From an uncultured Muribaculaceae bacterium (GTDB lineage: Bacteria > Bacteroidota > Bacteroidia > Bacteroidales > Muribaculaceae): a stretch of 21,326 nucleotides of DNA. The notes beneath the pieces were generated by a model. It did no database searches and was not told where the DNA came from. It saw nothing but the letters and a program-made list of their open reading frames with translations. The translations under genes were made by a program, and so were the position numbers. The stretch is from contig CAJUHX010000035.1 in NCBI GenBank assembly GCA_910586455.1, positions 1-21,326 of the forward strand, given 5' to 3'. Below are positions 14,318-21,326 of the stretch, piece after piece; the first letter of the stretch is position 1; every line of letters starts with the position of its first letter.

Positions 14318-15694
14318 ATGTCTGAATCCGAAAAAGATAAAGAGCAATCGGGCAAAAAAGCATGTGGCGGCTGCCGCTGTCAAGGCGGCGAACCGCGCGG
14401 CAAACTGCACTGCACCAACTGGCTGGCCGATATACCCGGCGGCTGTGCCGACAGCGAATTTGTAGAGGTGCAGTTCAAAAACACCCGCAAAGGCTACTAC
14501 AAGAATCCCACCAACATACCTCTGGAAATCGGCGACATGGTTGTGGTCGACGCCCAGCCCGGCCAGGATGTGGGCATGGTAAGCCTCACCGGTGTACTTG
14601 TCGACCTGCGTATGCGACGCCTGAGCCAGAAAACTCTGTCCGACATCAAACGCGTGTTCCGAAAAGCCCGTCCGGCCGATCTGGAAAAATTCGAGGAAGC
14701 CAAGGCACGCGAACACGAAACCATGATTAAGGCCCGCCGCATAGCCGAGGACCTTAAACTGAACATGAAAATCGGCGATGTGGAGTTTCAGGGCGACGGC
14801 GCCAAGGCCATATTCTATTATATAGCCGACGAACGCGTAGATTTCCGCCAGCTTATCAAAGTGCTGGCCGAAACATTCCGCATACGAATCGAGATGAAGC
14901 AGATTGGTGCCCGTCAGGAAGCGGGCCGTATAGGCGGCATTGGCCCCTGCGGCCGACCGCTGTGCTGCGCCAGCTGGATGTCGAACTTCGTGTCGGTGGC
15001 CACCAGCGCCGCACGGTACCAGGACTTGTCGCTGAATCCGCAGAAGCTGGCCGGACAGTGCGCCAAGCTCAAATGCTGCCTCAACTTCGAAGTCGACACA
15101 TATGTGGAAAGCGTGAAACATCTACCCAACAAGGACATACGTCTTGAAACAGCCGACGCCACCTACTTCCACTTCAAAACCGACATATTCAAGCGCGAAA
15201 TCACCTACAGCACCGACAAGCAGATGGCGGTGAATCTGGTGACAATCGATGCCGAACGCGCTTTCGAGGTAATAGCACTGAACAAGGCCGGCGAAAAGCC
15301 GCTGACTCTGCAGCGCGACTCCGACATAAAGCCCAAGGAAAAAGCTGCCTTCGGCGATATCCTCGGCGACGACGACCTTACACGCTTCGACAAAAAGAAA
15401 CGCAAGAAGAAAAAGAAGCCGACACCGACACAGCAACAGCCGACAGAAGGACAGCGCCAGCCAAAAGCTAAAGGCGAGTCGAAAAACCGCAATCAGACTC
15501 AGCAGCCCAAGGACGAAAACAGTGCCCGGCAGCCTCAGCAACAGCGCCCGCAGAACAAGAACCGACAGCAGCGCCCGAACAACCGCCCCGAACGTAGCGA
15601 ACGCCCCGAACGCAACGACCAGGGCAGAAAGTCCGACGGACAAGAACCGAAATCCGCCGATACCAAGACAACCAAATCCGAGCCGCAGTCATGA
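14318..15694 (+). CDS. ricT: PSP1-domain protein, RicT-like
   Basis: A 458-residue protein whose central part (about 45-290) is the PSP1 domain. It has the RicT Cys signature: CGRPLCC (C211, C216, C217) followed by QCAKLKCCLNFE (C248, C253, C254). In Bacillus subtilis, RicT (YaaT) forms an Fe-S complex with RicA and RicF that steers RNase Y cleavage. Here the gene directly follows rny, which suggests the same partnership. The N-terminus adds another Cys cluster (CGGCRC, 16-21; C32; C43). From about 356 the protein becomes a Lys/Arg/Gln/Pro/Asn-rich tail of about 100 residues (KKKRKKKKK, 359-367) that looks disordered and RNA-binding. The stop overlaps the gldH ATG (ATGA, 15691-15694). Confidence 0.88.
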   Translation: MSESEKDKEQSGKKACGGCRCQGGEPRGKLHCTNWLADIPGGCADSEFVEVQFKNTRKGYYKNPTNIPLEIGDMVVVDAQPGQDVGMVSLTGVLVDLRMRRLSQKTLSDIKRVFRKARPADLEKFEEAKAREHETMIKARRIAEDLKLNMKIGDVEFQGDGAKAIFYYIADERVDFRQLIKVLAETFRIRIEMKQIGARQEAGRIGGIGPCGRPLCCASWMSNFVSVATSAARYQDLSLNPQKLAGQCAKLKCCLNFEVDTYVESVKHLPNKDIRLETADATYFHFKTDIFKREITYSTDKQMAVNLVTIDAERAFEVIALNKAGEKPLTLQRDSDIKPKEKAAFGDILGDDDLTRFDKKKRKKKKKPTPTQQQPTEGQRQPKAKGESKNRNQTQQPKDENSARQPQQQRPQNKNRQQRPNNRPERSERPERNDQGRKSDGQEPKSADTKTTKSEPQS

Positions 15695-16149
15695 ACCGCC
15701 GGGCAGTAATATTTGTCATTCTTTTGACGGTAGTACTTGCCGCCTGCCGTCTGCGCAATAACGATTACAGCGACTTCCGTACTTTCGACGGTGCCGAATG
15801 GCCATACACCGACACAGTGGTGTTCACCCCCGAACTCACCGACAGTGTGGTCGAGGCACCGCTGATACTGTGTGTGCGCCATACCAACGCCTATCCATAC
15901 AGCAATCTATGGCTTGAACTGGAATATCCTACCGGCGACAGCACCCGGCGAGCCGATACCATCCAGCTGGTTCTGGCCGATGATTTCGGCCGCTGGTACG
16001 GCAACGGCAGCGGGGTCAGCTACCAATACACCGACACTCTAAGCCGAAGCTTCCGGGCCTTCAGCAACAAACCGCTGAAACTACGCAACATAATGCGCCG
16101 CGACACTCTGCCGGGCATTGAGCAGGTGGGCTTGTTTATTGGCTGTTAA
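15691..16149 (+). CDS. gldH: GldH-family lipoprotein
   Basis: A 152-residue lipoprotein with a type II signal peptide and lipobox LAAC (Cys19) after a hydrophobic stretch (AVIFVILLTVV). The body matches GldH: an early FxxFDGxxWxYxDTVxF-type segment (FRTFDGAEWPYTDTVVF), then HTNAYPYSNLWLELEYP and FGRWYGNGSG. GldH was defined as a gliding-motility lipoprotein in Flavobacterium and is widely kept in non-gliding Bacteroidota, where its role is less clear. The PSP1-gldH order is common in the phylum. Its ATG overlaps the ricT stop. Confidence 0.85.
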   Translation: MNRRAVIFVILLTVVLAACRLRNNDYSDFRTFDGAEWPYTDTVVFTPELTDSVVEAPLILCVRHTNAYPYSNLWLELEYPTGDSTRRADTIQLVLADDFGRWYGNGSGVSYQYTDTLSRSFRAFSNKPLKLRNIMRRDTLPGIEQVGLFIGC

Positions 16150-16195
16150 GACGCCGGAAACATTCATAACATACACTCCTCAAAAACATAGAACA

Positions 16196-17410
16196 ATGAC
16201 AGAATTCAAAGACATACATTCGCGACAGCTGCAACTGCTGAGCGACGACGAACTCAACCTGCGCCTGAACCGCGTGCGCGCCGGTCTTGAGGCTGCAGGC
16301 GCCGACTCGGTACTGATTACCGACGCCGCAAATATTTACTACCTCACAGGCCGTGTATTTGCCGGATACGTGTACTTCAACGTGGCCGACAGCAAGCCAT
16401 ACTATATAGTACGCCGCCCCAACGACCTGATAAGCGACCGCAGCAGCCGTCTGGGGCGCTTTGCCGAAATCGCCGACATTCTGTGCCACAACCAAAACTG
16501 CACCGCACCCGCGCGCCTGGGTCTTGAATTCGACATCATAAGCTACAACCTGTCGACACGGCTTATGAACACTATAGCAGGCATTGAATTTGCAGATGCC
16601 TCAGGCGCAATGCGCCGGGCCCGCTCGGTAAAGACGCGCCTCGAACAGCATATGATGAAGGAATCAGGCCTGCGCCACGAACGCGTGTACTCACGCATTC
16701 CGCATGTGTATCAGGTCGGTATGACCGACATAGAGCTGCAGGTGGAAATCGAACGCCAGTCGCGCCTTGAAGGCAATCTGGGCATATTCCGCATCAGTGG
16801 CTCCGACATGGAAATACACATGGGCAATGTGATTACAGGCGAGAACTCCGATACTCCAACCCCATACGACTTCGCGATGGGAGGAGCCGGACTCAATCCG
16901 TCGCTGCCGGTGGGCGCCGACGGCAGTATCATAGAGCCTCACCACACTGTAATGGTCGACGTCAACGGCGACTTCACCGGCTATATGACCGACATGACAC
17001 GCTGCTTTGCTCTGGGCACCCTCGACTCTAAGACTCTGGGCGCACATCAACTGTCGATTGACATCGTTCACGCCCTGACCGACATGGCCCGACCCGGCGC
17101 GGCAGCACGCGAACTCTACGAGAAAGCGGCCATGATGGCCAGGGAAGCCGGCTACACCGACTATTTTATGGGCCACCGACAGCACGCCGGATTCGTAGGC
17201 CACGGACTGGGCATTGAAATAAACGAAGGACCGGTGATTTCGCCACGTTCAAAAGACATCCTCGAGGCCGGCAACGCCATTGCCCTCGAGCCCAAATTCG
17301 TGATTCCGGGCCAGGGTGCTGCAGGTATCGAGAATACAATCATTGTAAAAGAAGAAGGCGCTGCAGAATGTATAACTAACGCGCCCGAACAGATTATATA
17401 TTTTGAATGA
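16196..17410 (+). CDS. M24-family metallopeptidase (Xaa-Pro aminopeptidase-like)
   Basis: A 404-residue cytoplasmic enzyme with the creatinase/aminopeptidase P layout: an N-terminal creatinase-like domain (about 18-145) and a pita-bread catalytic domain (about 150-395). All five dimetal ligands are visible: Asp255 (VMVDVNG), Asp266 (YMTDMTR), His336 (FVGHGLG), Glu365 (ALEPK) and Glu379 (GIENT). It probably removes N-terminal residues before proline or acts on a related dipeptide; the exact substrate is not clear. The start at 16196 (MTEFKDIH) is chosen because an earlier start would overlap gldH. The stop overlaps the next gene (ATGA). Confidence 0.88.
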   Translation: MTEFKDIHSRQLQLLSDDELNLRLNRVRAGLEAAGADSVLITDAANIYYLTGRVFAGYVYFNVADSKPYYIVRRPNDLISDRSSRLGRFAEIADILCHNQNCTAPARLGLEFDIISYNLSTRLMNTIAGIEFADASGAMRRARSVKTRLEQHMMKESGLRHERVYSRIPHVYQVGMTDIELQVEIERQSRLEGNLGIFRISGSDMEIHMGNVITGENSDTPTPYDFAMGGAGLNPSLPVGADGSIIEPHHTVMVDVNGDFTGYMTDMTRCFALGTLDSKTLGAHQLSIDIVHALTDMARPGAAARELYEKAAMMAREAGYTDYFMGHRQHAGFVGHGLGIEINEGPVISPRSKDILEAGNAIALEPKFVIPGQGAAGIENTIIVKEEGAAECITNAPEQIIYFE

Positions 17411-18849
17411 ACAAGGAAAACAAGAACTTTTCCTCTCTGCTCAAACATAAGATATTCGACCGTGTGGGTCGGGTGGCCGCCGAAACCGGCCTTCCGGCGT
17501 ATGTGGTCGGCGGCTATGTGCGCGACCTCATAATTGGCCGAGCGTCGAAGGACATCGACTTCCTTACCGTAGGCTCAGGCATCGAACTGGCCAAGGCTGT
17601 ACACAAGTCGATGCGTGGCTCGCATCTGAGTGTATTCAAAAACTACGGAACCGCACAGGTGAAACGCGGCGAGCTGGAACTCGAGTTCGTGGGAGCGCGA
17701 AAGGAATCATACCGCCGCGACTCGCGCAATCCAATAGTCGAAGACGGCACCCTCGAAGACGATATCAGCCGCCGCGACTTTACCATAAACGCCATGGCCC
17801 TGAGCGTGACACCCGACAGTTTCGGCGAGCTGGTGGACTTGTTCGACGGCCTCGGCGACATAGAGCGGCGAATCATACGCACTCCGCTCGACCCCGACAT
17901 TACTTTCAGCGACGACCCCCTGCGCATGATGCGGGCTATTCGATTCGCCACACAGCTCGATTTCGAAATATACCCCGAAACATTCGAGGCCATACGCCGC
18001 AACGCTCACCGAATAGAGATAATAACCACCGAGCGAATCTGCACAGAAATCAACAAGATAATGTCTTCGCCAAAGCCGTCGATTGGCTGGAAACTGCTGC
18101 TCGACAGCGGACTGCTGAAACTGATTTTCCCCGAACTGGCTGCCCTTAAAGGAGTAGACACAGTTAACGGCCGCGCTCATAAAGACAATTTCTACCACAC
18201 CATGGGAGTGCTCGACAACGTGGCCGCGGTATCCGACAAACTGATGCTGCGCTGGGCCGCGCTGCTGCACGACATTGCCAAACCGCGCACAAAGCGGTAC
18301 GAAGAGGGGGTCGGCTGGACTTTCTACAACCACAACATGGTGGGTGCCAAGATGGTGCCCCAGATTTTTGCAAGACTGAAAATGCCCATGGGGCAGGAAA
18401 TGAAATATGTGCGCAAGCTCGTGGAACTCCACATGCGCCCCATAGCCCTGGGCGACGAAGAGGTAACCGACAGCGCCGTACGCCGCCTGATGAACTATGC
18501 CGGTGAGGACGATCTGGCCGACCTGATGATACTGGCACGCGCCGACCTCACCAGCCGAAACGAGGCCAAACGCCAGCGTATACTCGAAAACTTCGACATT
18601 GTGGACCGAAAGTACGAGTACATACGCAAACTCGATGCCGAACGCAGTCGCAAGAACCCTGTAGACGGCAACGAAATAATGCACATATTCAACCTCAGCA
18701 CATCGCCTCTGGTGGGTTACTTTACCAAAAACCTCAGGCAGGCAATCAAGGACTGCGAGATAGATGACACCCGCGAGGCCGCCCTCGAATACATATACAA
18801 ACTCGCTGCCGAAGCCGGTGTTGAGCCGGTGAATCCGCCTACCGAATAG
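17407..18849 (+). CDS. cca: CCA tRNA nucleotidyltransferase with HD domain
   Basis: A class II nucleotidyltransferase of 480 residues. The catalytic head has VVGGYVRDLIIG followed by KDIDFLTVG (Asp49, Asp51 bind metal), then EFVGARKESY, RRDFTINAMAL (122-132) and DDPLRMMRAIRFA, which are family motifs. A C-terminal HD domain carries His264, LLHDIAKP (His288, Asp289) and YNHNMVGA. It most likely adds or repairs CCA at tRNA 3' ends; poly(A) polymerases share this fold, so activity should be regarded as assigned by family. Its ATG overlaps the M24 stop, and queD follows after 20 bases. Confidence 0.9.
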   Translation: MNKENKNFSSLLKHKIFDRVGRVAAETGLPAYVVGGYVRDLIIGRASKDIDFLTVGSGIELAKAVHKSMRGSHLSVFKNYGTAQVKRGELELEFVGARKESYRRDSRNPIVEDGTLEDDISRRDFTINAMALSVTPDSFGELVDLFDGLGDIERRIIRTPLDPDITFSDDPLRMMRAIRFATQLDFEIYPETFEAIRRNAHRIEIITTERICTEINKIMSSPKPSIGWKLLLDSGLLKLIFPELAALKGVDTVNGRAHKDNFYHTMGVLDNVAAVSDKLMLRWAALLHDIAKPRTKRYEEGVGWTFYNHNMVGAKMVPQIFARLKMPMGQEMKYVRKLVELHMRPIALGDEEVTDSAVRRLMNYAGEDDLADLMILARADLTSRNEAKRQRILENFDIVDRKYEYIRKLDAERSRKNPVDGNEIMHIFNLSTSPLVGYFTKNLRQAIKDCEIDDTREAALEYIYKLAAEAGVEPVNPPTE

Positions 18850-18869
18850 ACCATATTATATCTGACAAA

Positions 18870-19202
18870 ATGTACTACGTAAGCAAACGACTTGAAATAT
18901 CGGCCGCTCACCGCCTCGAACTCGACTACGAGAGCAAGTGTACCTGCATACACGGCCACAACTGGATTGTAACCGTACATTGCCGCGCCAAGCAGCTGAA
19001 TGATGCCGGAATGGTTACCGATTTCACCCATATCAAACAGAATATAAGCGACAAACTCGACCATAAGCTTATCAACGACGTGCTGCCCTTCAACCCTACC
19101 GCCGAGAACATGGCTCGCTGGATTTGCGAGAACGTGCCCAACTGCTACCGTGTAGACGTGCAGGAGAGCGAAGGCAATGTGGCATCATACGAAATCGACT
19201 GA
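18870..19202 (+). CDS. queD: 6-carboxytetrahydropterin synthase QueD
   Basis: Converts 7,8-dihydroneopterin triphosphate to 6-carboxytetrahydropterin, an early step of queuosine (7-deazaguanine) synthesis. The 110-residue product has the zinc ligands His14 (SAAHRL), His28 and His30 (IHGHNW), the catalytic Cys24, the LDHKLIND motif (63-70), PTAENMA (76-82) and a C-terminal Glu region (QESEGN). The length fits QueD and the short pterin synthases. QueE, the following enzyme in the pathway, begins 2 bases after its stop. Confidence 0.93.
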   Translation: MYYVSKRLEISAAHRLELDYESKCTCIHGHNWIVTVHCRAKQLNDAGMVTDFTHIKQNISDKLDHKLINDVLPFNPTAENMARWICENVPNCYRVDVQESEGNVASYEID

Positions 19203-19204
19203 TT

Positions 19205-19756
19205 ATGAAACAATACAAGGTCAACGAAATTTTCTACTCGCTCCAGGGCGAGGGATACCACTGCGGCACCGCCGCAGTGTTTCTGCGCTTCAGCGGCTGT
19301 AACCGTACCTGCGCTTTCTGCGACACCGACCACAATGGAGGCTCCATGATGACCGCCGACGAGATTGTAGAGGCGATATGCGCCTTCCCGACCCGCCATC
19401 TGGTGATAACAGGAGGCGAACCAACCCTGCAGCTCGACAGCGACCTGCTGCGCGCCATAAAACTGTGTGGCTTCTTCGTACAGATTGAAACCAACGGCTC
19501 GCTGCCTGTGCCGGAGAATATCGACTGGGTGACTTGCTCGCCCAAAGACGCTCCGTGGAACATCGACCGCATCGACGAGCTGAAAATAGTCTATCAGGGC
19601 CAGGACGTAGAGCAGATAGCATCGCTGTTGCCTTCGCCTCGCCGCTTTCTGCAGCCCTGCTCGGGCCTTAACGTTGCTGAAACCGTAGAGTACATAAAGT
19701 CGCATCCGCAGTGGCGTCTGTCGCTGCAGACCCACCGCCTGATTGATATTCCATGA
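19205..19756 (+). CDS. queE: 7-carboxy-7-deazaguanine synthase QueE
   Basis: A radical-SAM enzyme that rearranges 6-carboxytetrahydropterin to 7-carboxy-7-deazaguanine. The 183-residue product starts MKQYKVNEIFYSLQGEG and has the Fe-S motif CNRTCAFC (Cys32, 36, 39), the SAM-binding TGGEPTLQ (69-76), ETNGS (95-99) and the terminal QTHRLIDIP. The compact length is typical of Bacteroidota QueE. A start 81 bases further upstream would run through queD and is rejected. Together with queD it supplies the deazaguanine core for tRNA queuosine. QueC and QueF are not in the window. Its stop overlaps the next ATG. Confidence 0.94.
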   Translation: MKQYKVNEIFYSLQGEGYHCGTAAVFLRFSGCNRTCAFCDTDHNGGSMMTADEIVEAICAFPTRHLVITGGEPTLQLDSDLLRAIKLCGFFVQIETNGSLPVPENIDWVTCSPKDAPWNIDRIDELKIVYQGQDVEQIASLLPSPRRFLQPCSGLNVAETVEYIKSHPQWRLSLQTHRLIDIP

Positions 19757-20937
19757 AGCCTCTGCGCTACTGCCTTACACTGCTTATGACCTTGCTGGCC
19801 ATCATGTCCGCCGGAGCTAACGTCGCCGATACAACGTTGAGTTTCACCGTGTTCTATCCGGGCCCGGACATCTATGAACTCGAAGGGCATGCAGCACTGC
19901 ATATCACAACACCGCAGGCCGACTACGCCGTGAGTTTCGGCACATTCGACTTTGAGCAGCCCAACTTTGTGTACCGCTTTGTAAAAGGCGAAACCGACTA
20001 CTGGGCAGCCGCAGCTCCGTGGCAGTATTTCGCCGATGCCTACAGCCGTCAGGGGCGCCGTATTGTGGACATGCAGCTCGACCTTACTCCACAACAGAAG
20101 GCTCGCATCATAGACCTCTGCATCGAAAATCTCAAGCCCGAGAACCGTGTCTACCGCTATAATTATGTAAAGGACAACTGCGCCACCCGCCCGCTGGGTC
20201 TGCTGGAGAAAGCACTTGCGCCGGACAGTCTTCGGCTGGGCACAGTGCAGACCGTCAACAGCACGCATCTGAGAACATTCCGCAACGTAATGCGCTACTA
20301 TCACCGCAATTACCCCTGGTACCAGTTCGGCATCGACCTGGCTCTGGGCAGCGGCATCGACTACCCCATAAACCTACGCGAGCAGGCATTCGCACCGGCA
20401 CTCCTTGCCGAACAGCTGCAAGGCGCCACAGCAGGCGGCAGGCCTTTGGTAAGCCATATCGAGGAGGTGAATCCACAATATACCGACGCCACTGCCGGAC
20501 CTACCCCATGGCTCCTTTCGCCAATGTGTGTAAGTGTGCTTCTGCTTGCAATCACACTAATTGTCACCCGGCGCGACATACGGCGCATGCGTGTGAGCCG
20601 CAGGTTCGACACAGTGCTCTTTGGCATATTCGGCCTCGCCGGCTGTCTGCTCACATTCCTTATATTCATATCGGTCCATGAGGCCACCTCGCCTAATTTT
20701 CTTTACATGTGGCTGAACCCTTTGTGCCTGATTCCGGTTATTTTTATTTGGATAAAAAAATGTAAAAAGTTAGTTTTATGCTATCATTTTACTAACTTTG
20801 CACTTGTGTTTGCCATGGCTGCCTGTTGGCCTTGGCTTCCGCAGAGCGCCAACGCTGCGTTTATCCCCTTGATACTCTGCGACCTGACCCGTTCGGCGTC
20901 GTATATTTACATCACAAATTTCAAGCGCAAGCAATAG
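19753..20937 (+). CDS. DUF4105 / Lnb-like membrane protein
   Basis: A 394-residue protein with a signal peptide (about 1-23), a periplasmic domain (about 25-245) and a C-terminal membrane part with several segments (about 255-272, 288-307, 318-333, 345-363, 366-385). The periplasmic domain has the DUF4105 signature YNYVKDNCATR (136-146, Cys143) and an upstream ELEGHAALHI (His46, His50), a plausible Cys-His pair. DUF4105 is related to the N-terminal domain of Lnb, a lipoprotein acyl-transfer enzyme of some Gram-positives. A lipoprotein-modifying role is possible but not shown here. The ATG overlaps the queE stop. A strongly AT-rich stretch at about 20745-20800 interrupts the otherwise GC-rich coding DNA. 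Confidence 0.82.
   Translation: MKPLRYCLTLLMTLLAIMSAGANVADTTLSFTVFYPGPDIYELEGHAALHITTPQADYAVSFGTFDFEQPNFVYRFVKGETDYWAAAAPWQYFADAYSRQGRRIVDMQLDLTPQQKARIIDLCIENLKPENRVYRYNYVKDNCATRPLGLLEKALAPDSLRLGTVQTVNSTHLRTFRNVMRYYHRNYPWYQFGIDLALGSGIDYPINLREQAFAPALLAEQLQGATAGGRPLVSHIEEVNPQYTDATAGPTPWLLSPMCVSVLLLAITLIVTRRDIRRMRVSRRFDTVLFGIFGLAGCLLTFLIFISVHEATSPNFLYMWLNPLCLIPVIFIWIKKCKKLVLCYHFTNFALVFAMAACWPWLPQSANAAFIPLILCDLTRSASYIYITNFKRKQ
20770..20800 (+). promoter_or_regulatory. Possible internal promoter inside the DUF4105 gene
   Basis: TTAG at 20770-20773 and TAACTTTG at 20793-20800, separated by 19 bases, resemble the Bacteroidota promoter (-7 perfect, -33 three of four). Initiation near 20805 would give a leader of about 140 bases for the phosphatase-like gene at 20945. 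A perfect 9-bp inverted repeat (20766-20774 and 20791-20799) overlaps both elements. Confidence 0.5.
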
Positions 20938-20944
20938 AACCCCG

Positions 20945-21326
20945 ATGAACCGCAACCCCGAAATATCGCTCAGCCGCCGCCTGATGCTCGCCCTGATTGC
21001 CTCGATGGTGACCATGGCAATACCCGCGCAGGCCAATCCGGGGCAGAAGCAGACACAACTGCTGCTGAACGTGGTTATCGAAGGCCTTGATGCCACACAA
21101 CTCGACCTGCTGCGCGACTATTTCGGACAGGACGGGTTCAACCGCCTGCTCAACAGCGGAGTGGTTCTGAGCGGCGAATACGGCACTCCGCTCGACCCCA
21201 CCGCAGCTGTCACCGAGTTGATGACAGGCGCATCGCCCTCCGTGACCGGTATCAGCGGAGCCATGCGCTTCGACCGCCGGGCCATGCGCCGCGAGCATAT
21301 TTTCGACGACGACAGCACCCTTGGCA
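20945..21326 (+). CDS. Alkaline-phosphatase-superfamily protein, N-terminal part
   Basis: One hundred and twenty-seven codons from ATG 20945 to the window edge, so the gene is truncated by the window. A signal peptide (about 1-30; RRLMLALIASMVTMAIPAQA) is followed by LLLNVVIEGLDATQLDLL, DYFGQDGFNRLLNSGVV and DPTAAVTELMTGASPSVTGI, the pattern of exported phosphodiesterase/phosphomonoesterase proteins in Bacteroidota (first metal-ligand strand, then the nucleophile Thr and a TG..P...GI turn). Thr86 is the likely nucleophile. The usual Asp in the first strand (xVDGL) is Glu46 here. It lies 7 bases after the DUF4105 stop and may also have its own promoter. The catalytic remainder is outside the window. 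Confidence 0.75.
   Translation, partial: MNRNPEISLSRRLMLALIASMVTMAIPAQANPGQKQTQLLLNVVIEGLDATQLDLLRDYFGQDGFNRLLNSGVVLSGEYGTPLDPTAAVTELMTGASPSVTGISGAMRFDRRAMRREHIFDDDSTLG

Noticed and set aside
14024..15121. A 365-codon minus-strand frame antisense to rny and ricT
   Set aside because: Both sense genes have clear catalytic or family motifs across the region. The antisense product is low in recognisable structure and typical of shadow frames in GC-biased DNA.
17707..18684. A 325-codon minus-strand frame antisense to cca
   Set aside because: The sense strand encodes the complete nucleotidyltransferase and HD motifs; the antisense frame shows none.
1..21326. CRISPR arrays, insertion sequences, prophage, rRNA or tRNA genes
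   Set aside because: No regularly spaced direct repeats, transposase or phage-like proteins, or recognisable RNA gene signatures were seen on reading both strands.

Overview
The window looks like chromosomal DNA of a Bacteroidales bacterium, most likely close to the Muribaculaceae. The GC content is moderate to high. Promoter-like boxes follow the Bacteroidota pattern TTTG-N19/20-TAnnTTTG, Shine-Dalgarno sites are scarce, and the gene content is typical of the phylum: GldH, a RicT/PSP1 protein beside RNase Y, a DUF3575 protein, a type IX secretion (T9SS) cargo and a DUF4105 protein. The family placement is inference. No rRNA, tRNA, CRISPR array, insertion sequence or prophage was recognised.

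Region 1 (1-1870): the tail of an unidentified + strand gene converges on recR (-). A + strand pair follows, made of a 50-residue single-membrane-segment protein and a GlsB/YeaQ-like membrane protein. It converges on rplS (-). Both convergent junctions carry strong hairpins. The rplS promoter lies inside the terminator of the operon upstream of it.

Region 2 (1891-6830, - strand): a three-gene envelope locus made of a DUF3575 barrel, a CarboxypepD_reg/OmpA-like/TPR-like protein, and a 756-residue protein built from four tandem barrel-like units. It resembles DUF3575-DUF3868 fimbria-associated loci, but no fimbrillin gene is present in the window. This is the least ordinary part.

Region 3 (6831-9472): a 338-base AT-rich divergent intergenic region, then the pta-ackA acetate/ATP operon with a near-consensus promoter and a 22-bp terminator stem.

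Region 4 (9473-11845): one secreted multidomain protein (propeller-like repeats, Fn3-like domains, choice-of-anchor J-like region, T9SS type A sorting domain).

Region 5 (11846-21326, all +): a cell-division pair (ZapB-like coiled coil and ZapA), a strong terminator or attenuator, then a tightly packed run: rny, ricT, gldH, an M24 aminopeptidase, the CCA-adding enzyme, queD, queE, a DUF4105/Lnb-like membrane protein and a truncated alkaline-phosphatase-superfamily gene. Four junctions in the window have ATGA overlaps. The run combines mRNA decay (rny, ricT), tRNA 3'-end synthesis (cca) and tRNA queuosine synthesis (queD, queE) with envelope functions (gldH, DUF4105).
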